From: Pseudomonas iranensis | GTDB lineage: Bacteria > Pseudomonadota > Gammaproteobacteria > Pseudomonadales > Pseudomonadaceae | Direction of reading: 5' to 3' | Length of the DNA: 64,000 nucleotides | Assembly (NCBI RefSeq): GCF_014268585.2 | Contig: NZ_CP077092.1 | Span: 2,232,001-2,296,000, forward strand | Shown: positions 8,075 through 27,200 of the stretch, in pieces | How the letters are laid out: every line of letters begins with the position of its first letter | How positions within the stretch are numbered: position 1 is the first letter of the stretch | Program-made: the position numbers and the translations under genes | Notes under the pieces: generated by a model | Told to the model about the DNA's origin: nothing | Databases searched by the model: none | Seen by the model: the letters and a program-made list of their open reading frames with translations, nothing else

Positions 8075-8815
8075 GTGACCAAGCTGACATTGCTGTGCCT
8101 GCCCTATTCGGGCGCCAGCGCCATGGTTTACAGCCGCTGGCGGCGCCAACTGCCGACGTGGCTGCAATTGCAACCGGTTGAACTGCCGGGACGTGGCGCG
8201 CGGTTCGATGAACCGCTGCAAACCGACATGCGCGCACTGGCGCGGCAACTGGCGCGCGAGCACAAAGCGGGGCTGCAAGGCCCGTACGCGTTGTTCGGGC
8301 ATAGCCTCGGTGCATTGCTCGCCTGCGAAATGGCCCATGCCTTTCGCGAGTTGGGTGTGCCGGAGCCGCTGGCGCTGTTCGCCTCCGGCACCGCCGCACC
8401 GTCCATGCGCAGCGATTACGACCGCGGCTTTGCCGAACCGCGCAGCGATGCAGAGCTCATCGAACAGTTGCGCACCTTTCAGGGCACCAGCGAAGAAATC
8501 CTCGCCAATGAGGAATTGATGAGCCTGACCCTGCCGGTGCTGCGCGCCGATTTCATGATGTGCGGGCGCTTTACGCCTGCCGAGCGGCCCTTGCTCAATT
8601 GCCCGGTGCACGTGCTCGGTGGCAAGGAAGACCGCGCCACCACCGAACAGCTGATCGGCTGGAGCAAGGAGACCCTGGGCAGTTTCTCGGTGGACATGAT
8701 GACCGGCGGGCACTTCTTCATTCATGAGCACGAAGCGCGGGTCATTCGCACGATCAAGACGCATCTGGAAGTGCATCACCGGCGCCATGCGCAGGCCGCG
8801 CAACCGGCGTTTTGA
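8075..8815 (+). CDS. pvdG: Type II thioesterase of siderophore NRPS
   Basis: A 246-residue alpha/beta hydrolase that clears misprimed or stalled carrier proteins in NRPS systems. The nucleophile elbow is G-H-S-L-G-A with Ser77, and the C-terminal catalytic His is in G-G-H-F-F-I. Length and motifs fit the GrsT/PvdG family. The start is GTG, with AAGGA 7 bases upstream. The SyrP-like hydroxylase follows after 34 bases and the NRPS genes follow on the same strand. It is not expected to release the final peptide. Confidence 0.9.
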   Translation: MTKLTLLCLPYSGASAMVYSRWRRQLPTWLQLQPVELPGRGARFDEPLQTDMRALARQLAREHKAGLQGPYALFGHSLGALLACEMAHAFRELGVPEPLALFASGTAAPSMRSDYDRGFAEPRSDAELIEQLRTFQGTSEEILANEELMSLTLPVLRADFMMCGRFTPAERPLLNCPVHVLGGKEDRATTEQLIGWSKETLGSFSVDMMTGGHFFIHEHEARVIRTIKTHLEVHHRRHAQAAQPAF

Positions 8816-8849
8816 GACCGCCTCATCTATCATTTTCAGGAGGCCAGTC

Positions 8850-9833
8850 ATGGCTGTTGCTCTGGGGTTTTCCGTGCGGCCGTTGCTGCCGCAGCGCGGA
8901 CGTTTGCCGCTGTTGGTCGAGGCGGGCGATGCCGACACCGATCTGTTGGCGGTATTCGATGAATTGAAGGCCTTGGTCGACGAGCACCTGCTGCGCGACG
9001 GTGGTGTGCTGTTTCGCGGTTTTCGCCTCGATGGCGCCGAGCAGTTCCGCCAGTTTGCCGCGAGTTTCGGCCATCCATTGCTCAACTACGAGTTCGGCTC
9101 GACGCCGCGCACCAACGTCACTCAAGGCGTGTACACCTCCACCGAATACCCGGCGCACCAGAGCATTCCGTTGCACAACGAGCAAGCCTATTCCCGCGAC
9201 TGGCCGATGAAGATCTGGTTCTACAGCATGATCGCCGCCAGGTCCGGCGGCGAGACGCCGATTGCCGACAGCCGCGAAGTCTACCGGCGCATCCCCGTGG
9301 CGATCCGCGAGCGTTTTGTCAGCAAAGGCCTGATGTACGTGCGCAACTTCGGCAATGGCCTAGATGTCGCTTGGGAAGACGTGTTCAGCACCGAAGACCG
9401 TGAAGTCGTCGAGGCCTACTGCAAGGCCCACGGCATTGTCTGCGAATGGAAGGACGACGGTGAGCTGCGCACGCGGCAGACCTGTCAGGCGGTGGCGGTG
9501 CACCCGGTGACCGGCGACCACGTCTGGTTCAATCAGGCGCACCTGTTTCACATCTCCAACCTGCCAGCGGACGTGCGCGAAAGCCTGCTCGACATCGTTG
9601 ACGAAGAAGACCTGCCGCGTAACGTCTATTACGGCGACGGCTCGCCGATCGAAGACGAAGTGCTGGCGCAGATTCGTGCGGTGCTCGACGACTGTGCGAT
9701 CAGTTTCCCCTGGCAGGAGGGCGATGTGCTGATGCTCGACAACATGCTTTCGGCTCACGCGCGCTCACCGTTCGAAGGGCCGCGCAAAGTCATCGTGGCG
9801 ATGGCCGAGGGGCATTCGCAGGACGTGCGCTGA
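8850..9833 (+). CDS. SyrP-like TauD-family aspartate beta-hydroxylase
   Basis: A 327-residue Fe(II)/2-oxoglutarate dioxygenase. The start at ATG 8850 is set by CAGGAGG 6 bases upstream. The iron-binding motif is H109-x-E111 (P-L-H-N-E-Q-A-Y), the H-x-E form found in SyrP-type enzymes, with a distal His in L-S-A-H-A-R and an Arg in G-P-R-K-V that would bind 2-oxoglutarate. SyrP-like enzymes hydroxylate aspartate bound to a carrier protein. The first module of the second NRPS here is predicted to load Asp, so this gene explains a beta-hydroxyaspartate, one of the iron ligands of the siderophore. Confidence 0.87.
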   Translation: MAVALGFSVRPLLPQRGRLPLLVEAGDADTDLLAVFDELKALVDEHLLRDGGVLFRGFRLDGAEQFRQFAASFGHPLLNYEFGSTPRTNVTQGVYTSTEYPAHQSIPLHNEQAYSRDWPMKIWFYSMIAARSGGETPIADSREVYRRIPVAIRERFVSKGLMYVRNFGNGLDVAWEDVFSTEDREVVEAYCKAHGIVCEWKDDGELRTRQTCQAVAVHPVTGDHVWFNQAHLFHISNLPADVRESLLDIVDEEDLPRNVYYGDGSPIEDEVLAQIRAVLDDCAISFPWQEGDVLMLDNMLSAHARSPFEGPRKVIVAMAEGHSQDVR

Positions 9834-9854
9834 CCTGTTCGCAACCCTTCAACT

Positions 9855-9893
9855 CAAATGCCGAATCCGGGCCTGTACCGGCTTCGGCATTTG
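9855..9893 (+). terminator. Hairpin after the hydroxylase gene
   Basis: CAAATGCCGAA (9855-9865) pairs exactly with TTCGGCATTTG (9883-9893), with a further CCGG/CCGG pair inside the loop. It begins 21 bases after the hydroxylase stop and precedes the promoter of the NRPS operon. No long T run follows, so termination may be partial. Confidence 0.6.
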
Positions 9894-9939
9894 TCTGTCT
9901 GGCCTTTGTACCGTCGGGCCGTGATTGCCGCTGGCGCGC

Positions 9940-9963
9940 TAAATCGTTGCGCGGGCCATTCGT
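9940..9963 (+). promoter_or_regulatory. PvdS promoter of the NRPS operon
   Basis: TAAAT (9940-9944), 16 bases, CGT (9961-9963), an exact match, ending 57 bases before the start of the first NRPS gene. Confidence 0.82.
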
Positions 9964-10020
9964 TCTTGTTGATACGACCGGGTCTCCAGGTCACGCCGCC
10001 GATCAGCAAGGACTCCACGC

Positions 10021-13000
10021 ATGAATGCCGCAGACGCACAGAAACTAGCCCGCCGCTTTATCGAATTGCCTCAGGACAAACGCCGTCTGTTCCTCGCCGG
10101 CATGGCCCGCGAAGGCATCGATTTTGCGCAGCTGCCCATGACCGCCTGCGACGGCATCGCCGAGCGTGACGGCCTGTCTTACGCGCAGCAGCGCATGTGG
10201 TTTCTCTGGCAACTGGAGCCGACCAGCGCCGCCTACAACCTGCCGATGGCGGTGCGTCTGGAGGGCGATCTGAACGTCGAGGCACTGGAACAGGCCTTCA
10301 GCCGTCTGGCGGCGCGCCACGAATGTTTGCGCACCACCTTCGGCCAGGACGGCGAGCGTGCCTTCCAGCGTGTGGCCGAACCAAAGCCACTGAAGTTGCC
10401 GGTAACTGACTTGAGCGAATTGCCCCAAGCCCAGCGCTGGCCGCTGGCGCAGCAGCACATGATGGCCGAGGCGACCCAGGCCTTCGACCTGCAGAACGGC
10501 CCGCTGCTGAGCCTGCGGCTGTTGCGCCTGGCCGCGCAGGAACACGTGCTGCTGCTGACCCTGCATCACATCATCGCCGACGGCTGGTCGATGAACATTC
10601 TGATCGACGAATTCATGCGCACTTACGACGCGCTGGTCGCCGGGCGTGAACCGACGCTGGCGCCCTTGACCGTGCATTACCGCGACTATGCGCTGTGGCA
10701 GCGCAGCTGGCTGGAGGCCGGTGAGCGCGAGCGGCAACTGGACTACTGGCGCACGCAACTGGGCGACGAACATCCCGTGCTGGAATTGCCCACCGACCGC
10801 GCTTATCCGGCGCAAGCCAGCCATCAAGGCGCACGCCTGGAAACGGTGATCGACGCAGCCCTGCGCGAAGAACTGAAAAATCTTGCCCAGCGTCAGGGGG
10901 TGACCTTGTTCGTGGTGTTGCTGGCAGCGTTCAAGACCCTGTTGCATCGCTACAGCGGCCAGACCGATATTCGTGTCGGCGGGCTGATTGCCAACCGCAC
11001 CCGCAGTGAAACCGAAGGGTTGATCGGCTTCTTCGTCAACACCCAGATTCTGCGCAGCGTGGTCACCGCACAAACGCCATTCGCCGAGCTGCTGCAGAAC
11101 CTGCGCCAGGCCGCCCTCGGCGCCCAGGCCCATCAGGATCTGCCGTTCGACGCCCTGATCGAAGCCCTGCAACCGGCGCGCAGCCAGAGCCACAATCCGC
11201 TGTTTCAAGTGATGTTCAACCACCAGCCGCTGGTCACCGATTTGCACCAGGCGCAACTCGCTTCGGGCTTGCGCGTGGGCTATCTGAGCGAGGAACAACT
11301 GGCCGGCAGCGCTCGGCAACATGCGGCCACCAGCGACCTGATGCTCGACACTCGCGAGGAGGGCGAGCAACTGTTTGCCGCCTTCACGTACGCCACGGAT
11401 ATTTTCGACGCCGCGACCATCGCCGCGCTGGCCGGGCATTGGCGCAACATTCTCCAGTCGGTGTGCCGCGATCCGCAGCAGTTGATCGGCGAAGTGGCGA
11501 TGCTCGCCGACAGCGAACGCCACGGGTTGATCCAGGCCACAGCGCCAGCGCCTCGCTTTATCAGCGTGCAAAGCTTGTTCGAAGCGCAGGTCGCGCGCGC
11601 TGCGCAAATGCCGGCGGTGCTGTTGGCCACCGCGCCTTCACGGGCATTCAGCTACGACGAACTAAACGTTCGAAGCAATCGCTTGGCCCATCAGTTGCGC
11701 GCACAGGGTGTCGGCCCGGACGTGCTGGTCGGCGTCGCACTGGGGCGTTCGCTGGAATTGGCGGTGGCGCTGCTGGCGGTGCTCAAGGCCGGCGGTGCCT
11801 ATGTGCCGCTGGATCCGCAAACCCCGGCCGAACGCTTGCGCCATGTGCTCGCTGACAGTGGTTTGCAACTGTTGCTCAGTGATCAGCAAAGCCTCGCCAA
11901 GCTGCCGCCACTGGATGGCATCGAGTGCCTGTCTCTGGAGCAATTGCCCGACAGCGAGCAGAGCGACAACCTGCCGGTCACGGTCGAGGCTGACAACCTC
12001 GCTTACGTGATCTACACCTCTGGCTCCACCGGGCGGCCGAAAGGCGTGGCGGTCAGTCATGGCGCGCTGAGCGAGTTCATCGCCCGCGCCATCGACTACA
12101 GCGATCTGCGCGAAGGCGACCGGGTTCTGCAATTCGCCACCAGCAGTTTCGATGGCTTTGTCGAGCAGTTTTTCCCACCGCTGTGCCATGGCGCCAGCGT
12201 GGTCATGCGCGATGCGCCGTTGTGGGACAGCGCGACGCTGCATCAGGTGATAATCGATCAGGGCATCACTCTGGCCGACCTGCCGGCGGCTTATTGGTAT
12301 TGGCTGGTGCAGGAATACGCGGCGAAACCGCCGGCCAGTTTCGGCGCGCTGCGGCAGATTCACGTTGGCGGCGAAGCCATGGCGGTGGACGGTTTGCGCT
12401 TGTGGCAACAGGCCGGGCTCGGCCATGTGCGCCTGCTCAACACCTACGGCCCGACCGAGGCCACGGTGGTCTCGACGATTCATGACTGCACCGCGCTGAC
12501 CGCACAGGACGTGTCGTGGCGTGGCATGCCGATCGGCCACGCACTGGCAGCGCGGCGTCTGTACGTGCTCGACGATGATATGAACCTGCTGCCGCAAGGC
12601 GCGGTGGGCGAGTTGTACATCGGTGGGCCGGGGCTGGCGCGCGGTTATCACCGTCAGCCGAGCCTCAGCGCTGAGCGGTTCATCGCCGACCCTTTCGCCG
12701 ACGGCCAGCGCCTGTACCGCACCGGCGACCGTGCGCGGCTGCGCGGCGATGGCGCGCTGGAATATGTCGGCCGGGTCGATCATCAAGTGAAGATTCGCGG
12801 CTTCCGCATCGAACTGGGCGAGATCGAATCGCGCCTGCAGCAATGTCCGGGCGTTCGCGAAGCAGTGGTGCTGGCGGTGCCGTTCGCCGGCGGTGCGCAA
12901 CTGGTCGCCTACGTGGTGACGGAGTTGGCAGTGCTCGCGAGCACGGCAACGCAAACTGCGTTCCGCCAGCAGACCCGGGCCGTGCTGCAAGCCAGCCTGC

Positions 13001-13418
13001 CGGATTACATGGTGCCGGGGCATCTGCTGTTGCTGGCGAACCTGCCGCTGACGCCGAGTGGCAAGCTCGACCGCAAGGCCTTGCCAGCGCCGGATCCGGC
13101 GCAGTTGCAGGGCGATTACCGCGCCCCGCAATCGCCGGCCGAACAATGTCTGGCGCAGGTCTGGGCCGAGGTGCTGCACGTGCCGCGTGTGGGCCTGGAC
13201 GATCATTTTTTTGAACTGGGCGGCCACTCGTTGCTGGCCGCGCAGGTGATTGCCCGGGTCAAGGAGCAGATGGGCGTGGTGCTGCCGCTGCGCAGCCTGT
13301 TCGAAAAACCGCTGCTCGCGGATCTCGCCGAGGTGCTTGAGCAACTGGCCGAGGCGAGCGGCGACGACGACTGGTCCGACATGGATCAGTTCATGAATGC
13401 TTTGCAAGGAGAAGAAGT

Positions 13419-13422
<4 letters not shown>
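10021..13422 (+). CDS. Siderophore NRPS 1: C-A-PCP, predicted L-Lys
   Basis: 1133 residues, one module. An N-terminal docking-like segment (about 1-45) is shared with the next synthetase. The C domain (about 50-480) has H-H-I-I-A-D-G and an LCL-type start. The A domain (about 530-1020) has Y-T-S-G-S-T-G-R-P-K-G near 665. The PCP carries L-G-G-H-S-L near 1066. Reading the ten specificity positions from A4-A5 gives D-G-E-D-H-G-T-V-V-K, which I know as the lysine code of pyoverdine synthetases. There is no E domain, so L-Lys is expected. It would accept the acylated Glu-Tyr-Dab chromophore precursor made by PvdL, which is outside the window. AAGGA lies 8 bases upstream; the stop overlaps the next start (ATGA). 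Confidence 0.92.
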
Positions 13423-21242
<7,820 letters not shown>

Positions 21243-21255
21243 GAGGGAAAAACGC

Positions 21256-24200
21256 GTGCAAGAGTTAATCGAGTCGGTAGGACAACTTTCGGCTAAGCAA
21301 AGAAAGGCTCTGGCGGTTCTGCTCAAGCAGAAAGGCGTCAACCTCTTTGACATTGCCCCGGTTTTCAAGCGCACGGCTGAAGAGCCGTTGCTGCTGTCCT
21401 ACGCTCAGCAGCGCCAGTGGTTCCTCTGGCAGTGGGCACCGCACAGCGCGGCCTACAACATTCCGACGGCCCTGCGCTTGCAGGGGCCGCTGGATGTGCC
21501 GGCACTGGAACGCAGCATCGCGGCGCTGATCGAGCGCCACGAAACCTTGCGCACGGTGTTCTCTCAAGACAGCGCGCAACCCTTGCAAGTGGTCCTGCCC
21601 GCAGGACCTTTTACCCTCGATATTCACAACCTGAGCGCTGATCTGGCGAATGACCCGGAGCACTCGATCGAGGCTTTCGTCCAGACCCAGAGCCAGAAGA
21701 CTTTCGATCTGCAGCACGGCCCGTTGCTGCGTGCCGCGCTGCTGCAGGTCAGCCCTGATGACCATGTGCTGGTGCTGACCCTGCACCACATCGTTTCCGA
21801 TGGCTGGTCGCTGCAAGTGATGATCGAGGAACTGGTGCAACTCTATGCCGGTTTCAACCTCGGTCACGACGCCGGTCTGCCGGCCCTGCCGATTCAATAC
21901 GCCGATTACGCCTTGTGGCAGCGCCAGTGGATGGAGGCCGGTGAGCAGGAGCGACAACTGGCCTACTGGCAGGAAAAGCTCGGCGGCGAACAACCGGTGC
22001 TGGAACTGCCGCTTGATCGCCCGCGCGCGGTCGATCAAAGCTTCGCCGGCGCCAGCCATAACCTGATTCTTGATCCGGCGCTGAGCAATGCCCTCAAGGC
22101 CTTTGCCCGGCAGGAAAACGTTACCCTGTTCGTGTTGCTGCTGGCCTCGTTTCAGGCCTTGCTGCATCGCTACAGCGGGCAAAGCGACATCCGTGTCGGC
22201 GTGCCGGTGGCCAACCGTGGCCGGGTGGAAATCGAGCGCCTGATCGGCTTCTTCGTCAACACCCAGGTGCTCAAGGCGGATGTCGACGCAGAGCTGCCGT
22301 TTATCGAACTGCTGCGTCAGGTCAAACAGACGGCGCAGGAGGCGCAGGCGCATCAGGATTTGCCCTTCGAGCAACTGGTCGAAGCGCTGGAACCGGGCCG
22401 CAGCCTCAGCCACAGTCCGCTGTTCCAAGTGATGTTCAACCACCAGGCCGAGCGCCGCGCAAGCGTCGCCACACGCCTCAACGGCCTGAACATCGAGCCG
22501 CTGGAATGGCAGCGCCAGACCGCGCAATTCGACCTGACCCTCAACACCACCGAACAGGCCCACGGCATCGAAGCGGTGCTCAAGTACGCCACTGACCTGT
22601 TCGACGCAGCGACCATCGAGCGCCTGGCGCAACACTGGACCGCGCTGTTGCAAGCGATCATCGCCGAGCCGAGCCAGCGCATCGGCCAATTGTCGATGCT
22701 CGACGCCGGCCAGCAGCAACAGCTGTTGGCGCAATGGAATCCGTCGCTGATTGAACAACCGCTGACCCAGTGCATCCAGCAAGCCATCGAGGCCCAGGCC
22801 GAGCGGCATGCCGATGCGGTGGCGGTGAGCTGTGCCGGGCAACGCCTGACCTACGCCGAACTCAATCACCGCGCCAACCTGTGGGCGCATACGCTGATCG
22901 AGCAGGGCGTCGGCCCGGACGTGCGCGTCGGCCTGGCGGTGGAGCGTTCGCTGGACATGATCGTCGCTATTCTCGCGGTGCTGAAGGCCGGCGGCGCCTA
23001 TGTGCCGCTGGACCCGAGCTACCCGGATGACCGCTTGAGCTACATGATCGACGACAGCGGTATTCAATTGCTGTTGACCCAGGGCCATTTGCTCGGGCAG
23101 CTGCCGCTGCCGCCGGGGCTGATCTGCCTCGATCTGGATCAAACGCCGGAGCACGGCATCGCAAGCAACCCGCCATGCCTGACCACGCCGGACAATCTGG
23201 CCTACGTCATCTACACCTCCGGTTCCACCGGCAAACCCAAGGGCGCGCTACTGCCGCACGGCAACGTGATGCGCCTGTTCAGCGCCACCGAGCAGTGGTT
23301 TGATTTCGGCGCGCAGGACAGCTGGACGCTGTTCCATTCCTACGCGTTCGACTTTTCGGTGTGGGAGATTTTCGGCGCGCTGCTGTACGGCGGCAAACTG
23401 GTGGTGGTGCCCCACGACGTCAGCCGTTCGCCGGAGGATTTCTACACGCTGCTGTGCGATGAAAATGTCACGGTGTTGAACCAGACGCCGTCGGCGTTCA
23501 AGCCGCTGATGCAGGTCGCCTGCGAGTCGAGCCGCAGCAACGCCCTGCGTTATGTGGTGTTCGGCGGCGAGGCGCTGGAAGTACAAAATCTGCGTCCGTG
23601 GTTCGAGCGTTTTGGCGACCGCACGCCGACGCTGATCAACATGTACGGCATCACCGAAACCACCGTGCACGTGACTTACCGGCCGTTGTCGCTGGCGGAT
23701 CTGCAGAGCAATCACAGCAGCCCGATCGGCGCACCGATTGTCGACCTGTCGTGGTACTTGCTCGACAGTTCGCTCAACCTGGTGCCGCAAGGCTGCATCG
23801 GTGAGTTGTACATCGCTGGCGCCGGTCTGGCCCGTGGTTATCTGAATCAGGCCGGCATGAGCGCCACGCGCTTCGTGCCCGATCCGTTCAACCGCAGGGC
23901 CGGCCAGCGTCTGTACCGTACCGGCGACCTCGCACGGCTGCGCGGCGATGGGGTGATCGAGTACATCGGCCGTATCGACCACCAAGTGAAGATCCGTGGT
24001 TTCCGCATCGAGCTCGGTGAAATCGAAGCGCAACTGCTCAAGCATCCGCAGGTGCGCGAAGCGGTGGTGCTGGCGGTGGACGGCGTCAGCGGCCAGCAAC
24101 TGGCGACCTGGGTCGTGCCGGTTGAGACATTGAACGCGGACGAGCAGGGCGCGTTGCGCGATTCGATCAAGGCGCACCTGCGCGAAACCCTGCCGGATTA

Positions 24201-27200
24201 TATGGTCCCGGTCAGTTGGGCGTTCCTCGACCGACTGCCGCTGACCGCCAACGGCAAGCTCGATCGCAAACAACTGCCGCAGCCGGATGTTGCGCAGGTG
24301 CAAGAGGCCTACGCGGCGCCGCGCAGTGAACTGGAACAGCGTCTGGCGGAGATCTGGCAGGACGTGCTCAAGGTTGAACGGGTCGGCCTTCACGACAACT
24401 TTTTCGAGCTGGGCGGCGATTCGATCATATCGATTCAAGTGGTCAGTCGCGCGCGGCAGGCCGGCATTCGCTTTACGCCCAAGGACATTTTTCAGCACCA
24501 GACCGTGCAGCGTCTGGCCACCGTCGCGCAGCAGAGCGATGCGGTGCAGACGGAGCAGGGCGAGGTGCTTGGCGAAGCGCCGCTGACGCCGATCCAGCAG
24601 TATTTCTTCCACAGCGACATCCCGGCGCGGCATCACTGGAACCAGTCGATCCTGCTGACCCCGGCGAAAGCCCTGCAAGCCACGGCGCTGCAACAGGCGC
24701 TGGCGCAGGTGCAAAAGCAGCATGACGCCTTGCGTCTGCGTTATCGCCAAACCGAGCAGGGCTGGCAGCAAAGCCACGGCACGGCGGATCAGCCACAAGC
24801 GTTGTTGCGCACTTTCACGCTGGACGACAGCGCGGCATTGCCAGCGCTGTGCCTGGACCTGCAACGCAGCCTCGATCTGCAAAACGGCCCGCTGATCCGC
24901 GCGGCGCTGATCGATTTGCCGGACGCCAGTCAGCGTCTGTTGCTGGTGATTCATCACCTGGTGGTCGATGGCGTGTCGTGGCGGATCCTGCTCGAAGATC
25001 TGCAAAGCGCCTATCAGCAGATCAGCAGCGGACAGAGCGTGCACCTGCCGGCCAAGACCAGCGCGTTCAAGGGCTGGGGTTTGCGCCTGCAAGAACATGC
25101 GCGCAGCGCTGCGCTGAACAGTGAGCTGAGTTACTGGCGCGAGCAGTTGCGCGACGCGCCGCTCGGTTTGCCATTGGACAATCCGCAGGGCCAATTGAAC
25201 AACCGCTTCGAACGCAGCGTCGACACGCGGCTGGACGCCGAACGCACTCGCCAGCTGCTGCAACAGGCCCCGGCGGCCTACCGCACTCAGGTCAACGACC
25301 TGCTGCTGACCGCACTGGCGCGGGTGCTTTGCGAGTGGACCGCTAGCGACAGCGCGTTGGTGCAGCTCGAAGGCCATGGCCGCGAAGACCTCTTCGATGA
25401 CATCGACTTGAGCCGCACCGTGGGTTGGTTCACCAGCATGTTCCCGGTACGCCTGACACCAAACGCCAGCCTGGAAAGCTCGATCAAAAGCATCAAGGAG
25501 CAACTGCGCGCGATCCCGAACAAGGGCATCGGCTATGGCTTGCTGCGTTATCTCGGCACCGCCGACGCACAAGCGGCGTTGCATGAGCTGGCGCAACCGC
25601 AGGTGACGTTCAACTACCTCGGCCAGTTCGATAACAACTTCGATGAAGACGCCTTGTGGCGGCCTGCCACCGAAGACAAGGGCGCCGGTCAGGACGCAAA
25701 CGCGCCGATGGCCAACTGGCTGACCATCGATGGACGGGTTTATCAGGGCCAGTTGAGCCTGACCTGGACCTACAGCAGCGACGTCTTCGAAGAAGCGACC
25801 ATTGACGCTCTGGCCCGCGCCTACGAAGTGGCGCTGAGCGAATTGATCGACCACTGCCTCAGCCATGCGGGCGGCCTCACGCCGTCCGACGTGCCGCTGG
25901 CCGGTTTGTCCCAGGCGCATCTGGACAGCCTGCCGATTGCCGCCCAGCGCATCGAGGACATCTATCCGCTGGCGCCGATGCAGCAGGGCATTCTGTTCCA
26001 CAGCCTGTACGACGCCGACGCCAGCGCCTACGTTTATCAGATGCTGCTGGACATCGACGGCCTCGACGTTGCGCGGTTCCAGCAAGCCTGGCAACGGGTG
26101 GTCGATCGCCATGAAGTGCTGCGCGCAGGTTTCATCTGGGGCCGCGATGGCCTGGACGCGCCGTTGCAGGTGATCAATCGCCAACTGACCCTGGAAATGC
26201 CGGAAATCGACGTGCGCGATGCCGCTGATCTGCCGGCGGTGCTTGAAGCACGGGCGCAGGCCGACCGTGAACGCGGGTTCGATCTGCAGAATCCGCCGCT
26301 GTTGCGCCTGTGCCTGTTGCGCACTGCCGACGATCGCCATCGACTGATTTTCACTTGTCACCACATCCTCATGGATGGCTGGAGCAACTCGCGGATGTTC
26401 GGCGAAGTGCTGCAGGATTACGCCGGCCAGCCGGTGTCGAGCGCGCAGGGCCGCTATCGCGATTTTCTGGTCTGGCTGCAGGACCAGGACAAGGCGGCCG
26501 CGCAGGAATTCTGGCGCGGGCAACTGGCCGAACTCGACGAGCCGACCCGACTGGCCTCGGCCTGCCACGGACGCACCGTGCCGGGGCCGGGCAAACAGAT
26601 GCATCGTCTGCATTTCGATGAAGCGTTGACCCAGCGTCTGAACAGCTTCTCCCGTCAGCAACAGGTGACCCTCAACAGCCTGGTGCAGGCGGCATGGCTG
26701 CTTGTGTTGCAGCGCTACACCGGCCAGGCCACGGTGGCGTTTGGCGCCACGGTATCCGGGCGTCCGGTGGATTTGCCGGGCATCGAGGAGCAACTGGGGC
26801 TGTTCATCAACACCTTGCCGGTGATCGCCAGCCCGCAGGCCAGCCTCAGCGTCGGCGATTGGGTGCGCAGCGTGCAGGACAAGAACCTGCTGTTGCGCGA
26901 CTACGAACAGACGCCGTTGCAGGACATTCAGCGTCTGGCGGCGTTGAGTGGCGAAGCGTTGTTCGACACCTTGCTGGTGTTCGAGAACTACCCGGTATCC
27001 GACGCGTTGGAGGCCAATCCGGGCGGGCTGCGTTTTTCCGGTCTGGAGCATCGCGAGCAGACCAACTACGGTCTGACCCTGATTGCCGGCGCCAGCGAAG
27101 TGCTCAACCTCGATTTCAACTACCTCACCGAACACTTCGCCGAGCGCAGCGTGCTTGCTCTGGCGGCGCATTTGCGTGAAGTGCTGGAGCAATTTATCGC

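Noticed and set aside
8075..8815. The type II thioesterase as the chain-releasing enzyme missing from NRPS 3
   Set aside because: GrsT/PvdG-type enzymes edit carrier proteins and also occur in pyoverdine loci whose last NRPS has its own TE; it cannot be excluded but is not the simplest choice.
7940..9085. Upstream extension of the SCP2-cupin gene to 759 codons
   Set aside because: The extension is antisense to the thioesterase and hydroxylase genes and lies upstream of the PvdS promoter at 7981-8004; GTG 7939 has its own GAGGG site.
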